This document shows positions 1 through 9,433 of a stretch of 13,991 bases of DNA, in pieces; the stretch's first letter is position 1; every line of letters begins with the position of its first letter. The position numbers were made by a program, and so were the translations under genes. The notes below the pieces were generated by a model. That model worked only from the letters and a program-made list of their open reading frames with translations. It did not search any database and was not told where the DNA came from. The DNA is from Hepatocystis sp. ex Piliocolobus tephrosceles (taxonomy: Eukaryota; Apicomplexa; Aconoidasida; Haemosporida; Plasmodiidae), in the NCBI GenBank assembly GCA_902459845.2, contig CABPSV020000537.1, forward strand, positions 1 through 13,991, given 5' to 3'.

Positions 1-187
1 GTTATTTTACCTTACTTATGTTATTTTATTTATTTTTTTTTTTATTTATTTATTTATTTATTTTTTTTATTCTTTCTATTAATAAAGTACATACATATGC
101 GTGTGTCTTCTTTTTTTTTTTTTTTATGGTTCAAAATGAGAATTAAAGACATAAATAAATATATATATTTATATTTTTTTTTTTATT

Positions 188-197
<10 letters not shown>

Positions 198-236
<39 letters not shown>
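198..236. repeat. ATT trinucleotide microsatellite
   Basis: About 12-13 tandem ATT units follow a TTTA-rich stretch and run directly into a poly(T) tract. This is a typical slippage-prone intergenic microsatellite of AT-rich Plasmodium DNA. Confidence 0.9.
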
Positions 237-239
237 GTT

Positions 240-270
<31 letters not shown>

Positions 271-646
271 AATAAAAATATCTACCAAACGATTAGTCTA
301 ACAAAGCATTATTGTGTATATTTTTACATCTTAAAGAAAACGATGTTTTTAAGAAAGTAGTATCGGATTTTTTAAAAGAAAAAATATATGTTTACATGAA
401 CCTATTTTATTTTTATTTTTATTTTTTTTGTCATGCTTTATAAGTTTATGCGCGTTCATAAGTTTAATGTATGTAATAAAATGATACTTTAATGATATAT
501 AAATCTTATTTTCTGTCTTCTTCTTTATCTATTTTATTATTGTGTATATTTATTTATATGTTTTTCTGCATAGGTTTATGTACGTACGTGTGTATGTACT
601 TTTTTATGATGTGTCAAGTGTTATTACTGCATGAAAGAAGTTTCTC

Positions 647-687
<41 letters not shown>

Positions 688-1135
688 TTAATAAAACAAA
701 TTATGAATACACATGAGTTAAAGAATATAATAGAATTAAAATTTTTATAAGTACGAGTATATATGTATTTATGTTATGCATGTACATACTTATGTATGTA
801 TATAATTTTTCCCTACATTTGTATCTTTACATATGACACCCTCAAACATTTTAACATCCCTTGTATATGATTACTTTACATGTAATTTTATTTTATAATT
901 TACAGTTTTTTTTTTTTTTTTTTTTCTTATTACAATTAAAAGCCTTTTAAATATTTCATAAATTAAAAAAAAATTATATATTTATTTTTTTTTTAATAAC
1001 TATTCATTTATATTATAGTAATATTTGTTATTTTTAGGACACGTGTTCGCAATATATACATACATGGGTACATATATTTTATACATATACGTTTTAAGCC
1101 TTGTACTAACCATTTCCCCCTCTCTTTCAATACTG

Positions 1136-1141
<6 letters not shown>

Positions 1142-1171
<30 letters not shown>
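1142..1171. repeat. AT dinucleotide microsatellite
   Basis: About 15 perfect AT units. The small ORFs crossing it on both strands are Tyr-Ile repeats created by this microsatellite and are not genes. Confidence 0.9.
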
Positions 1172-1174
<3 letters not shown>

Positions 1175-1462
1175 CTTCTTTTGAAGTATACCAATTTGTT
1201 CATCGATAATAAAAAATATATAACAATTTAATTTTTTAATGTTTTCATAATCAATCACTTTTATTTTTTTAATATTTTTTTTTTATTTTTTTTTAACTTC
1301 TTTTTTTTTTTTTTATAAAAATGATTAACGATTAACACGTTGACACTCATTTCTTTTTAAAAAAAAACAATATTAAATGAAAATTTTGTATTACGCGTTC
1401 GAGCTATTTAATTTTGAAGTTCTATCTGTATCATTCATTTATGTATTTATTCATTTATTCCT

Positions 1463-1473
<11 letters not shown>

Positions 1474-1554
<81 letters not shown>
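1474..1554. repeat. 81-bp pure poly(T) tract
   Basis: An uninterrupted run of 81 T, followed by GC and a further 16 T. It is the longest homopolymer in the window. Such poly(dA:dT) tracts resist nucleosome wrapping, so it probably shapes chromatin about 0.75 kb upstream of the UBC9 start. Its exact length is uncertain because sequencing of homopolymers is error-prone. Confidence 0.9.
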
Positions 1555-1557
<3 letters not shown>

Positions 1558-1720
1558 TTTTTTTTTTTTTTTAAAAATGTTTCCTCATTCACTCTTTACC
1601 ATAAATAAAGAAAAAACGTTTTTATAAAATTATTATTTAAAAAAAAAAAATTGTATATTTAACTTTTTATATTTATTTCAGTTCACTAATGAGTGAGTAG
1701 CAAGGAATATGAGGCGAAAC

Positions 1721-1772
1721 ATGTATACATATATATACATATATATACATATATATACATATATTTACATAT

Positions 1773-1804
<32 letters not shown>
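1721..1804. repeat. ATATATACAT decamer repeat and AT run
   Basis: Four to five tandem 10-bp units of the form ATATATACAT, with small variants, grade into a plain AT dinucleotide run. The local ORF is simply this repeat translated. Confidence 0.85.
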
Positions 1805-1805
<1 letters not shown>

Positions 1806-2216
1806 TTGCGTGTACTTATGTATGCATGTATATAAGTTATGTATTCGTAAATCCCTCTAGAAAAGTAATTTTAATTTTTTTATTTTTTTGTAAATTATTG
1901 TATTCACATAAATTTAATTTTATTGATTCACCAAATGTTATGGTAGAGGACCCTTTTTAAATACAAATGTAAATGTTAAATAAAATATAAACATTAATAA
2001 AATTCAAAAAAAAAAAATAAAATAAAATAATAATACTCATATACACATATTCCACCGTTAAGAAAAAAAAAAAAAAAAAAAAAAAAAAAACAGACAAGTA
2101 TAATAACATTTAGTAGTATAAAAAGATCATATAAATAGGGAAAAGCAAGTAAAGGAATAATAAGTTGAGTAATATGTACATTTTTGTTTATATTATTTTA
2201 TTTTAATTGAATAAAA

Positions 2217-2241
2217 GAAAAAAAAAAAGAAAAAAAAAAAG

Positions 2242-2280
<39 letters not shown>

Positions 2281-2292
2281 AGAAAAAAAAAA
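2217..2292 (+). promoter_or_regulatory. Poly(A)-rich leader before UBC9 start
   Basis: This is an almost pure A stretch broken only by single G residues, ending directly at the ATG (context AAAAAAAAATG). A-rich sequence immediately 5' of the start codon is usual in Plasmodium and supports the chosen start. Its role as 5' UTR is inferred from position. Confidence 0.55.
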
Positions 2293-2548
2293 ATGTCTAT
2301 TGCTAAAAAAAGATTAGCTCAAGAAAGATCCGAATGGAGAAAAGATCACCCACCTGGTTTTTCTGCTAAGTATAGTCCTATGAATGATGGAAAAGGTTTA
2401 AATATAATGAAGTGGGTATGTAAAATTCCAGGAAAAAAGGTACAAACTAGTACATATATATCATTATATATACACAAAATGTTTTATCCATTAATGAAAT
2501 TAGAGAATAATAATATAATGAAACTATCACTGTTATATTTACTTTGGT

Positions 2549-2626
<78 letters not shown>

Positions 2627-3370
2627 GGCGGTCTATGGGAAGGTGGAGAATATCCATTAACTTTAGAATTTACTGAAGATTACCCCAGTAAACCACCAAA
2701 GTGCAAGTTTACGTCTGTGCTGTTCCACCCAAACATTTACCCATCAGGTATAAAAAAAAAAAAAAGTATATATGGCTAGTTATATGATAAATTATGACAA
2801 ATCGAATCATATGAAAAAACTGATTTGAATATTATACTTTATAGAAACTTTTTTATAAACAAGCTTTAAACATACATATGTATGTGAATCTTTTTTTTTT
2901 TTTTTTTTTTTATTTTTTTTTTAATACAGGAACAGTATGTTTGTCTATTTTGAACGAAGATGAAGATTGGAAACCGTCTATAACAATCAAACAAATTTTA
3001 TTAGGGATACAGGTATATAACGTATACATTTTTTTTTCTATTTACATACTATCTGATACACATATACATATATAAATGTAATCGTTACAAGAGATGTTTT
3101 TTTGTCTCTATTATTGTTGTCAAAAGTACTAGCAGTGTTTGCGACAAGGCTCCCTTATCACGGGATTGTTTATTTGTTTATGGATTTTTTTATGTATCTA
3201 TTTATACTTATTATTTTGCCTGATTTTACGTAAATTTATAGGACTTACTTGACAACCCTAATCCTGATTCTCCTGCACAGGCAGAACCTTTTCTTTTGTA
3301 TCAACAGGACAGGGATTCTTATGAAAAAAAAGTTAAAAGACAGGCAATAGAATTTAGACCAAAAGATTAA
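2293..3370 (+). CDS. UBC9: SUMO-conjugating enzyme E2 (UBC9), four exons
   Basis: UBC9 accepts SUMO from the E1 (SAE1/SAE2) as a thioester and transfers it to substrate lysines, mainly in the nucleus. Exons are 2293-2439, 2627-2747, 2930-3012 and 3242-3370, joined by GT-AG introns to give 159 aa plus TAA. Human UBC9 is 158 aa. Visible hallmarks are the N-terminal helix [17 protein letters not shown] (R12, R16 and H19 match human R13, R17 and H20, which bind E1 and SUMO), the HPN motif (H83-P84-N85), Y87, catalytic Cys93 in GTVCLSIL, and the C-terminal PAQAEPF segment. At the CES/D position, human Asp127 is replaced by Ser127 with Asp126 just before it. The lysine modified in human UBC9 (K14) is Ser13 here. 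Start and splice sites are fixed by gap-free alignment to the family from memory, apart from a one-residue shift near residue 30. Identification is very secure. Confidence 0.97.
2440..2626 (+). other. UBC9: UBC9 intron 1 (187 nt)
   Basis: Donor AAG|GTACAA and acceptor TTTAAG|GGC, phase 0, after Lys49. The 3' half is a T tract of about 70 nt, interrupted once by CC. If the intron were retained, translation would run through it into a poly-Phe stretch and stop at a TAA that overlaps the acceptor. Confidence 0.93.
2748..2929 (+). other. UBC9: UBC9 intron 2 (182 nt)
   Basis: Donor TCAG|GTATAA and acceptor ATACAG|GA. It splits the Gly90 codon (phase 1), just before the active-site TVC. A 7-bp inverted repeat (ATATGAT at 2782-2788, ATCATAT at 2806-2812) lies in its first half, and a T-rich tract precedes the acceptor. 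Confidence 0.93.
3013..3241 (+). other. UBC9: UBC9 intron 3 (229 nt), GC-rich core
   Basis: Donor CAG|GTATAT and acceptor TTTATAG|GAC, phase 0, after Gln117. The longest of the three introns and unlike the others: it has only a short T run (about 3029-3037) and no long poly(T) before the acceptor, and it contains a block of ordinary base composition (see the island at 3078-3165). Confidence 0.92.
3078..3165 (+). ncRNA. Candidate structured RNA in UBC9 intron 3
   Basis: Four hairpins lie in tandem. They are GTAA/TTAC (loop TCG, 3078-3088), AGAGA/TCTCT (3090-3109), a 12-bp stem with a 2x2 internal loop and AGC loop (3117-3147), and TCCC/GGGA (3151-3165). Over 3114-3168 I count 25 G/C in 55 bases, about 45%, against nearly all A/T in the other introns. 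An intron-encoded snoRNA or other processed RNA would fit. However, I find no convincing pair of C/D boxes (the best is GAGATGT at 3091 and CTGA at 3220) and no clear H/ACA layout. It could also be a splicing regulator or a remnant. The class is unassigned. Confidence 0.3.
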
Positions 3371-3551
3371 AAAATAAATTATACAAATATATAGATGAAT
3401 ACATTAACAGGTGAATACATAAGCATATAAATATATAAACACATAAATATATAAGTAGATAAACACATTAATAAAAAAAATATATAATGATAAACAGATT
3501 GATATACATGTTATATAAAATAAACAAGCAGGCAAATGGACGTAAACAGTA

Positions 3552-3649
3552 ATATTAAAATATGGTTATATTAAAACATGGCTATATTAAAACACATGGA
3601 TATATTAAAACATGGATATATTAAAACATGGATATATTAAAACATAGTA
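3552..3649. repeat. 16-bp minisatellite downstream of UBC9
   Basis: Six tandem copies of a unit close to ATATTAAAACATGGAT. The first is diverged (AAAATATGGTT), one carries a 2-bp insertion, and the last degrades into ATAGTA. It begins 182 bp after the UBC9 stop and so probably lies in its 3' UTR. Confidence 0.9.
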
Positions 3650-3700
3650 AAAGCAAAAAAGACTTTTTTAGTAGTTACAAAATTTTTTTCTTTTTTGTTT

Positions 3701-3720
3701 TGTTCTGTTCTGTTCTGTTC
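3701..3720. repeat. TGTTC pentamer repeat
   Basis: Four perfect TGTTC units, flanked on both sides by TGTTT/TGTTC-like variants. Confidence 0.85.
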
Positions 3721-3781
3721 TGTTTTGTTCTTTTATTTTACTTTTTTTGAAACATTTTTAAAATATATGAACTATTAAATA

Positions 3782-3784
<3 letters not shown>

Positions 3785-3858
<74 letters not shown>
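3785..3858. repeat. 74-bp pure poly(A) tract
   Basis: An uninterrupted run of 74 A on the + strand, about 0.4 kb past the UBC9 stop. Length is uncertain for the usual homopolymer reasons. It may mark a nucleosome-depleted boundary near the UBC9 3' end. Confidence 0.9.
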
Positions 3859-3861
<3 letters not shown>

Positions 3862-4470
3862 CATATAAATATATACAAGCGCAGAAATAATAGTACATAT
3901 ATGAACATTGGTACTATTGCGCCTTTATAAATGTACATATATGATTTACGTATTTAAAAAAAAAAGAAAAAAAAATTATAAATTTATGACAATAATAACA
4001 TATGCTAAACCTTGCTTATACGAATTAGATCTTTTAATATTATGAATTTCCGTCCGTCCTTTTTTTTTTTTTTTTTTTATCAATAGAAAAAAGAGCTTTT
4101 TTTCCTTTTTAATTATTTTCAAAGAAAGTTTAATACGTTCGGAGATTATTTGGAAAGATAAAAGGTATATATATATATATATATATTATGGCAATTATAA
4201 TAATAATTAAGATGAAAAAGTAAAAAAAAAAAAAAAAGGTATATATTTTTTATATTTTTTATGATGGTTAAAGGTAGTTATAAACATTTATTAAAATTGA
4301 ACATTTTTTTAAAATATTGTGATTGAACAATTCATTTTGATTTTTTTTATACAAATAATAAAAATAATAAAAATATTTAGTAACAAAAATACAATTATAA
4401 GGATAAAGCATAAATAAATAACATCGAAAAAAAAATTATATAAAATTCAATGTCGCATTTTAATGCAAAT

Positions 4471-4606
4471 TATTCATTCATTCGTTTGTTTTTTTGTTTG
4501 CTTGTTCATTCATTTGTTCATTCATTTGTTTGTTCATTCATTTGTTTGTTCATTTGTTTGTCCATTCGTTTATTAATGATTTGTTAATGATTTGTTAATG
4601 ATTTGT
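4471..4606. repeat. Compound TTCA/TTTG array then 11-bp array
   Basis: A tetranucleotide-based array (TTCATTCATTTGTTTG-like 16-bp higher-order unit) spans about 4471-4573. It is followed directly by three perfect copies of TAATGATTTGT at 4574-4606. Two different unit lengths abut with no gap. Confidence 0.85.
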
Positions 4607-4672
4607 TAATTATTTTTTTTTAACTTTTAAAACACCCTCCCATTTCGTTGTGAGCAATTAAAAAAAATTTTC

Positions 4673-4712
<40 letters not shown>

Positions 4713-5325
4713 ACAATAAATAAATTAGTAAATAAATAAAATTATATGCAATATAGTGAACACTGTTAAACTATATGTACTTTCCCAGAATAAATAAATA
4801 AAAAATAAAATAAATAAAGCTTTTAATTATTTTCAGGTACTTATGTTATATATTTTTATTTTTGTTTCTTAATTTTAACACAGTAGTTTACAAATGCAAA
4901 ATGATGCATGTATATATTAAACACATTTATGTTTTATTCATTAAGTTGCTAATTTATTCACATTTTAATAATTTTGTTTACCTTTTTTTCGTTTTGTCGA
5001 TTCTTAAAAAATAAAAATTTGTTAAATCACACATGTTATTTGGTTACAAATATATAACGTGCATTTATCATTTGAAATGTGTGTTTTTACAATTTCTTAA
5101 AAAGGGTATGTTATGTTGCAGATATAAAAAAGTTTATATTAAAGTAACTTATACATATATTTCATTAATTATTTATATATTTGGTTATTTATTTTACTTT
5201 AACTTTTTTTGAATTATAATGTTAAAAAAAGGAAGAAAAAAAAAATGAACTATCTTTAAAAATTTTAATAAACATGTGAAAATTGCTTCCTTTTAAAAAC
5301 TGTATGCACACAAGTTTATGAAAAG

Positions 5326-5436
<111 letters not shown>

Positions 5437-5646
5437 GGTAAGGCATAAATTAAACAGAAACCAAAAAAAATAAAAAAATAAAGATAAATAAGTAGGTAAA
5501 ATAAAAAGATAAATAAATAATTGAATAAAAATAAAAAATCGTTTTTTGATAGTCTCGTTCATAGCACACAGTAAAGTGTAAATACAGTGTGGAATATATA
5601 AAGGGTATAAAAAAAAAAAAAATAAAATAAATACAAAAATAAAAAA

Positions 5647-5766
5647 ATAAAACAAAAAATAAAACAAAAAATAAAACAAAAAATAAAACAAACAATAAAA
5701 CAAAAACTAAAGCAAAAACTAAAGCAAAAACTAAAGCAAAAACTAAAGCAAAAAATAAAGCAAAAA
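5647..5766. repeat. 12-bp minisatellite, ten copies, two variants
   Basis: Exactly ten 12-bp units. The first five are ATAAAACAAAAA (one with a CA variant near its end), the next four are CTAAAGCAAAAA, and the last is the hybrid ATAAAGCAAAAA. Minus-strand ORFs across it are Phe/Cys repeats with no coding character. Confidence 0.93.
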
Positions 5767-5780
5767 AAATAATAATAAAA

Positions 5781-5840
5781 ACAAGTTATATAAAAAAATA
5801 TAACCTGTGCATATGTGCTAGTGTACATATTAGCACTAGT
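5781..5840. other. Clustered inverted repeats, possible switching hairpin
   Basis: The first inverted repeat pairs ACAAGTTATAT with ATATAACCTGT (10 of 11 positions, 5781-5808). The next segment can fold in two mutually exclusive ways: GTGCTA (5815-5820) with TAGCAC (5831-5836), or CTAGTG (5818-5823) with CACTAG (5834-5839). Function is unknown, and AT-rich DNA produces such pairings by chance. Confidence 0.35.
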
Positions 5841-6204
5841 ATAAAGCTCAAATAGTTCGCTTCAATTTATCTATTTTTTTTATTATTATCTCAACATATA
5901 GTCAAAGAAAAATAGACTCACAAAACATCTATGTTTTGTTTTATTTATTTATTTATTGATTTATTTATTTTTAATTAGTTGTGATAAAATATACTATTAC
6001 GTTTAATCAAGTAACACGTCCGATATATATATATATATATATATATATGGCTATGTTTGTGTGTTTAATTTAATACATAATATCTTTTTTTAACAAACGT
6101 TTTTGCATACATTAAATATACACAAATATAAGGATAAGAAATATTCTTATACACGCATGGATATATACACATCGCCTTTTTTGTTCATTTTATGTAGAGC
6201 GACT

Positions 6205-6232
6205 ATAATTATTATGCTGGTGTAATAATTAT
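6205..6232. other. Perfect 10-bp hairpin with TGCTGGTG loop
   Basis: ATAATTATTA at 6205-6214 pairs perfectly with TAATAATTAT at 6223-6232 around an 8-nt G-rich loop. A smaller hairpin (ATAAGAA/TTCTTAT, loop ATA) lies at 6134-6150. The stem is all A/T, so chance is a real alternative. Confidence 0.35.
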
Positions 6233-6243
6233 TATAACCATAC

Positions 6244-6274
<31 letters not shown>

Positions 6275-6995
6275 TTTTTTTATTATATTTTTTTTTTTAC
6301 TATATAAATTGAACATTTATATAGCACAAATAGTTTTTTACCTTCTTTTTTTACGTATGAAACTTATAAATATAGTTATATATATATATATATATATTAT
6401 TTTTTTTCTTACCATTTAAATAAATGATTCAGCAAAATTTTATATATAAGTTTTTTTTTTTTTTTTTTTGTAATAGTGAATTGTACATTTTGAATATAAA
6501 ACCCTTTGCGTGTATATTTTATGTAAATATATATAATATCAGTAAATGTCTATTTTTTTTAAGTAGAAACTAATTTCATTTATGTACTGTAATGAACATT
6601 TATTATGCCAAACAACAAAACGATTACATTATGTTTTAGATGTAAATAAATAAGAACGAATATAAATATTAATAAATATCTAATATTACGATATATTTAT
6701 AAAAGAAAAAAACAAACGTGCTATTAATATCTTGCTGTATATACAATTTTTATCGTATTAAACAAGTGTATAATTTACATATTTTTTATTATTTTAATAA
6801 TCAACTGCATATAAAGTCATTTAGCATTTATAACTTTTTTTTTTTTTTTTTTTTTTTTGTTAACTGTTTTATTATGTAAAAAATAAAAATATATAAATAC
6901 ATACCATAAGGCGTATATGTAAATATATATTTTCCCGTGTATATATGTATGTATACATGTATAATTTTTAAATAAATACGCAATTTATAACAAAC

Positions 6996-7162
6996 TGTGA
7001 CCCATCACAATAAACTACATGTTAGAGAAATGTTATTTGTCACTTATGTTGATGGAAAATATTTATGACAATTTTTAAAAGAAAAAAAAAAAAAAAAAAA
7101 ATAAGGAAAATAACTATTTTTCATATTTTCCTTTAAAAAAAAGTAGTAAAAATGTGACAAAT
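6996..7162. other. Nested inverted repeats in a complex island
   Basis: TGTGA-CCCA-TCACA forms a hairpin at 6996-7009. ATTTGTCAC (7035-7043) is the perfect complement of GTGACAAAT (7154-7162). Inside those arms AAGGAAAATA (7103-7112) pairs with TATTTTCCTT (7124-7133). The arrangement could fold as one nested RNA or DNA structure. No known RNA family was recognised. Confidence 0.35.
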
Positions 7163-7364
7163 GATCAGGCGTTAACATATTTGTATTAATATTATAATTT
7201 ATATATTTTATACAGTTTATATAAATTTACAAAATTTTTTATATTTTTTTAATTGTATTTTATATGTGTATATTTTATATGTATGTATACATTATACACA
7301 TATACATATTTATCTTTTAGTATATTTATATCTACTATGTACATAATTTGAAAATATTAAAAAT

Positions 7365-7407
<43 letters not shown>

Positions 7408-7703
7408 GAGTGTATGGACATAATAAAGAATTACTGGCTACTTTATTAAAAAAAAAAAAAAAAAAAAAAAATCTTTAACATTTGCATCATTACATTTTCA
7501 AAAATTTATGCTTTATTAATTCGTTTTAACATTTATACCAATTTATGTTCATATTAAAATCAATTTTATGTATATATACATATGTGTATAAATAAAAACT
7601 ATGTTTTGTATGTTTCGGTTTATTTTAACAGTATTATTTGAGTGTTACTTTAATTTAAAAAAAATTATGTAGCATTCAATTGTCATATGTATATACACGT
7701 ATG

Positions 7704-7709
<6 letters not shown>

Positions 7710-7756
<47 letters not shown>
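7710..7756. repeat. AT dinucleotide microsatellite
   Basis: About 23 perfect AT units, the longest dinucleotide run in the window. Confidence 0.92.
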
Positions 7757-7760
<4 letters not shown>

Positions 7761-8183
7761 ATATACACGACTTTATGGATGCTTAACGCAGTAAACGCTT
7801 ACATAATTTCCATATACATATAAGCATATTATATAAACATGTACAATATATATATTTATATTTTTACCTCTTTTATTAAGCCATGTTTATTTGTAAATGA
7901 GTAATATACAAAATATAATTTATTTGACACAAATAATATATGTTAGTTAAATGAAAAATATAAAACATTAAGAAAAAAAAAAAAAAAAAAAAAAAAATAT
8001 AGAATGGAAAAATCAATCGAATGCAAATGAATGAAAAAAAAATTTAAATTATTGTTTTATGTAAAAACTTGCAACTCTTTTATTATATATATATATATAT
8101 TTTTTTTTTTAATGTTTTTAATACTTTAATACTTTTTAATATTTTAGTGTGTGTATCACGAATAAAAATAATACAAATATGTA

Positions 8184-8223
<40 letters not shown>

Positions 8224-8281
8224 CTTATATACATACATATTTTATACGTATCTTATACATATATGTAAACCTTACTAATTA

Positions 8282-8286
<5 letters not shown>

Positions 8287-8317
<31 letters not shown>
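8287..8317. repeat. 31-bp poly(T) tract
   Basis: An uninterrupted T run, about 1.1 kb upstream of the large ORF. Confidence 0.9.
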
Positions 8318-8318
<1 letters not shown>

Positions 8319-8563
8319 ATTATATAATACTGTAACATATTTGTATCATTTTATCTTTATTTCCATTTCTCACCTTTCCTTTTATTTTTATTTTTTTAAA
8401 CCATTACCTTATACCTGTACATGTATTTATTCGTTTATGTACTCTTTAAGTAGATTATTTTTTTCAAGTTTAAACAACTTAAGTGTTATTTTTTATTTTT
8501 ATTTATTTTTTTTTTTTTTTTACTATAGTACTATGTATACTCCCATAAATTTTGCGGATGTAG

Positions 8564-8601
8564 CTAAGCAATGTTTTTAGTCTTAATATATTATTGCTAA
8601 G
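8564..8601. other. Imperfect 9-bp inverted repeat
   Basis: CTAAGCAAT (8564-8572) and ATTGCTAAG (8593-8601) pair at 8 of 9 positions around a 20-nt spacer. It lies just after a segment of normal complexity (8540-8572). It could belong to a 5' UTR or non-coding transcript; evidence is thin. Confidence 0.25.
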
Positions 8602-8742
8602 AAAATATTTATAAAGTGTATATTTAGTATGGTACATACCTATATATAATCAAATGTATATGTATATATTTATAAGTGTTTTTATGTGTGTATATACGTG
8701 TTGTATGTATAAAGTGTATAAATTTACAGATACGCGTACGAG

Positions 8743-8772
8743 TATGTGCACGCGTATGTCTACGCGCACATA
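8743..8772. promoter_or_regulatory. CpG-rich hairpin with GTGCAC site
   Basis: TATGTG (8743-8748), a CA bulge, and CGCGTA (8751-8756) pair with TACGCG (8761-8766) and CACATA (8767-8772) around a TGTC loop. This gives 12 base pairs. The surrounding 8729-8768 segment has several CG dinucleotides in DNA that is otherwise almost free of them. GTGCAC at 8746-8751 matches the motif reported for the Plasmodium factor AP2-I. It lies about 0.66 kb upstream of the large ORF. It may be a promoter element or a structured leader. Confidence 0.35.
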
Positions 8773-9159
8773 AACCGAGTTATGTGTAAAAACCATATCT
8801 ACCAGAAAAAGAAAAAATAAATAAAAAAAAAAAAAAAAAACGTATTTTTTATTGCTTATTTTTTGTTTAAATGAAACTTAATGTTTAATTTTTTTTTTTT
8901 TTTTTATAATTGTAAAATAGGCAAAAGTACTTATATCTATACAATTCAATAAGCTTAAACGCAATAAATATTTACGCATATGTATACATATGTATCTATC
9001 TCTTTATCTATGTGTATATACATATGTATATATACATAGATAGAAGCATAGATAGATATGTGTACATATATATATTTCCGTATGTATAACATATATGTGC
9101 AAATACAAAAAAAATATTTTATATATGCATGTTTGCATAATTTTTTATTGCTTGTCATA

Positions 9160-9273
9160 TAATTTACACATTAATTTACACATTAATTTACACATTAATT
9201 TACACATTCATTTATACATTCATCTATACATTAATTTATACATTAATTTATACATTCATTTATACATTAATTT
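9160..9273. repeat. 12-bp minisatellite upstream of the large ORF
   Basis: About nine to ten copies of a unit near TAATTTACACAT. Early copies carry TTTACA and later ones TTTATA, with some TTAAT/TTCAT exchange. It ends 160 bp before the start codon, so it probably lies in the 5' UTR or core promoter. Confidence 0.9.
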
Positions 9274-9433
9274 TTATTTTAAAACACGAACTCGCACCTT
9301 ACATACACATACATACATACATACACAAACGTATATATACTGACGTAACTATATATACAAAGCTAAAGAGAAATATAGAGGAAACAAACAGTTTAAAAAG
9401 AAAAAAAAAAAAAAAAAAAAGTTTATTTTTTAA

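Larger units (their letters stand above)
1..2292. other. Upstream intergenic region, no gene seen
   Basis: This stretch holds no ORF that looks coding. The open frames present translate to runs of Phe, Tyr/Ile or Leu and come from poly(T) and TA repeats. It consists of T-rich tracts (about 237-263, 656-684, 906-925, 1474-1554), ATT and TA microsatellites, and short mixed segments (about 280-400, 830-900, 1030-1130, 1680-1720). The last roughly 80 bases before the UBC9 start are almost pure A, typical of a Plasmodium 5' leader. The UBC9 promoter and transcription start must lie here, but no motif marks them clearly. Confidence 0.7.

Noticed and set aside
492..686. 64-codon + strand ORF ending in poly-Phe
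   Set aside because: Its tail is a translated poly(T) tract, and the rest is T-rich with no domain or splice context.
1000..1231. Overlapping ORFs on both strands
   Set aside because: Both are built on the AT microsatellite (Tyr-Ile repeats); no coding signal outside it.
1393..1410. GCGTTCGAGC resembling a tRNA T-loop
   Set aside because: No flanking acceptor, D or anticodon arms.
1377..1608. Two poly-Phe ORFs
   Set aside because: Products of the 81-bp T run.
1709..1960. 83-codon + strand ORF near a T-poor start
   Set aside because: First part is Tyr-Ile-His repeat from the ATATATACAT array; the remainder has no recognisable protein features.
2784..2823. C/D snoRNA-like boxes (ATGATAA and CTGA) in intron 2
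   Set aside because: Spacing is too short, there is no terminal stem, and short A/T-rich box matches are expected by chance.
3014..3223. Open frame through UBC9 intron 3, possible alternative exon
   Set aside because: It is out of frame with exon 3, has no start or good internal splice pair, and ends 18 nt before the acceptor; UBC9 joins perfectly without it.
8341..8580. 79-codon ORF ending in a mixed-composition tail
   Set aside because: Mostly T-rich Phe/Tyr/Ser; the last 15 codons look less biased but have no supporting splice sites or homology that I can see.
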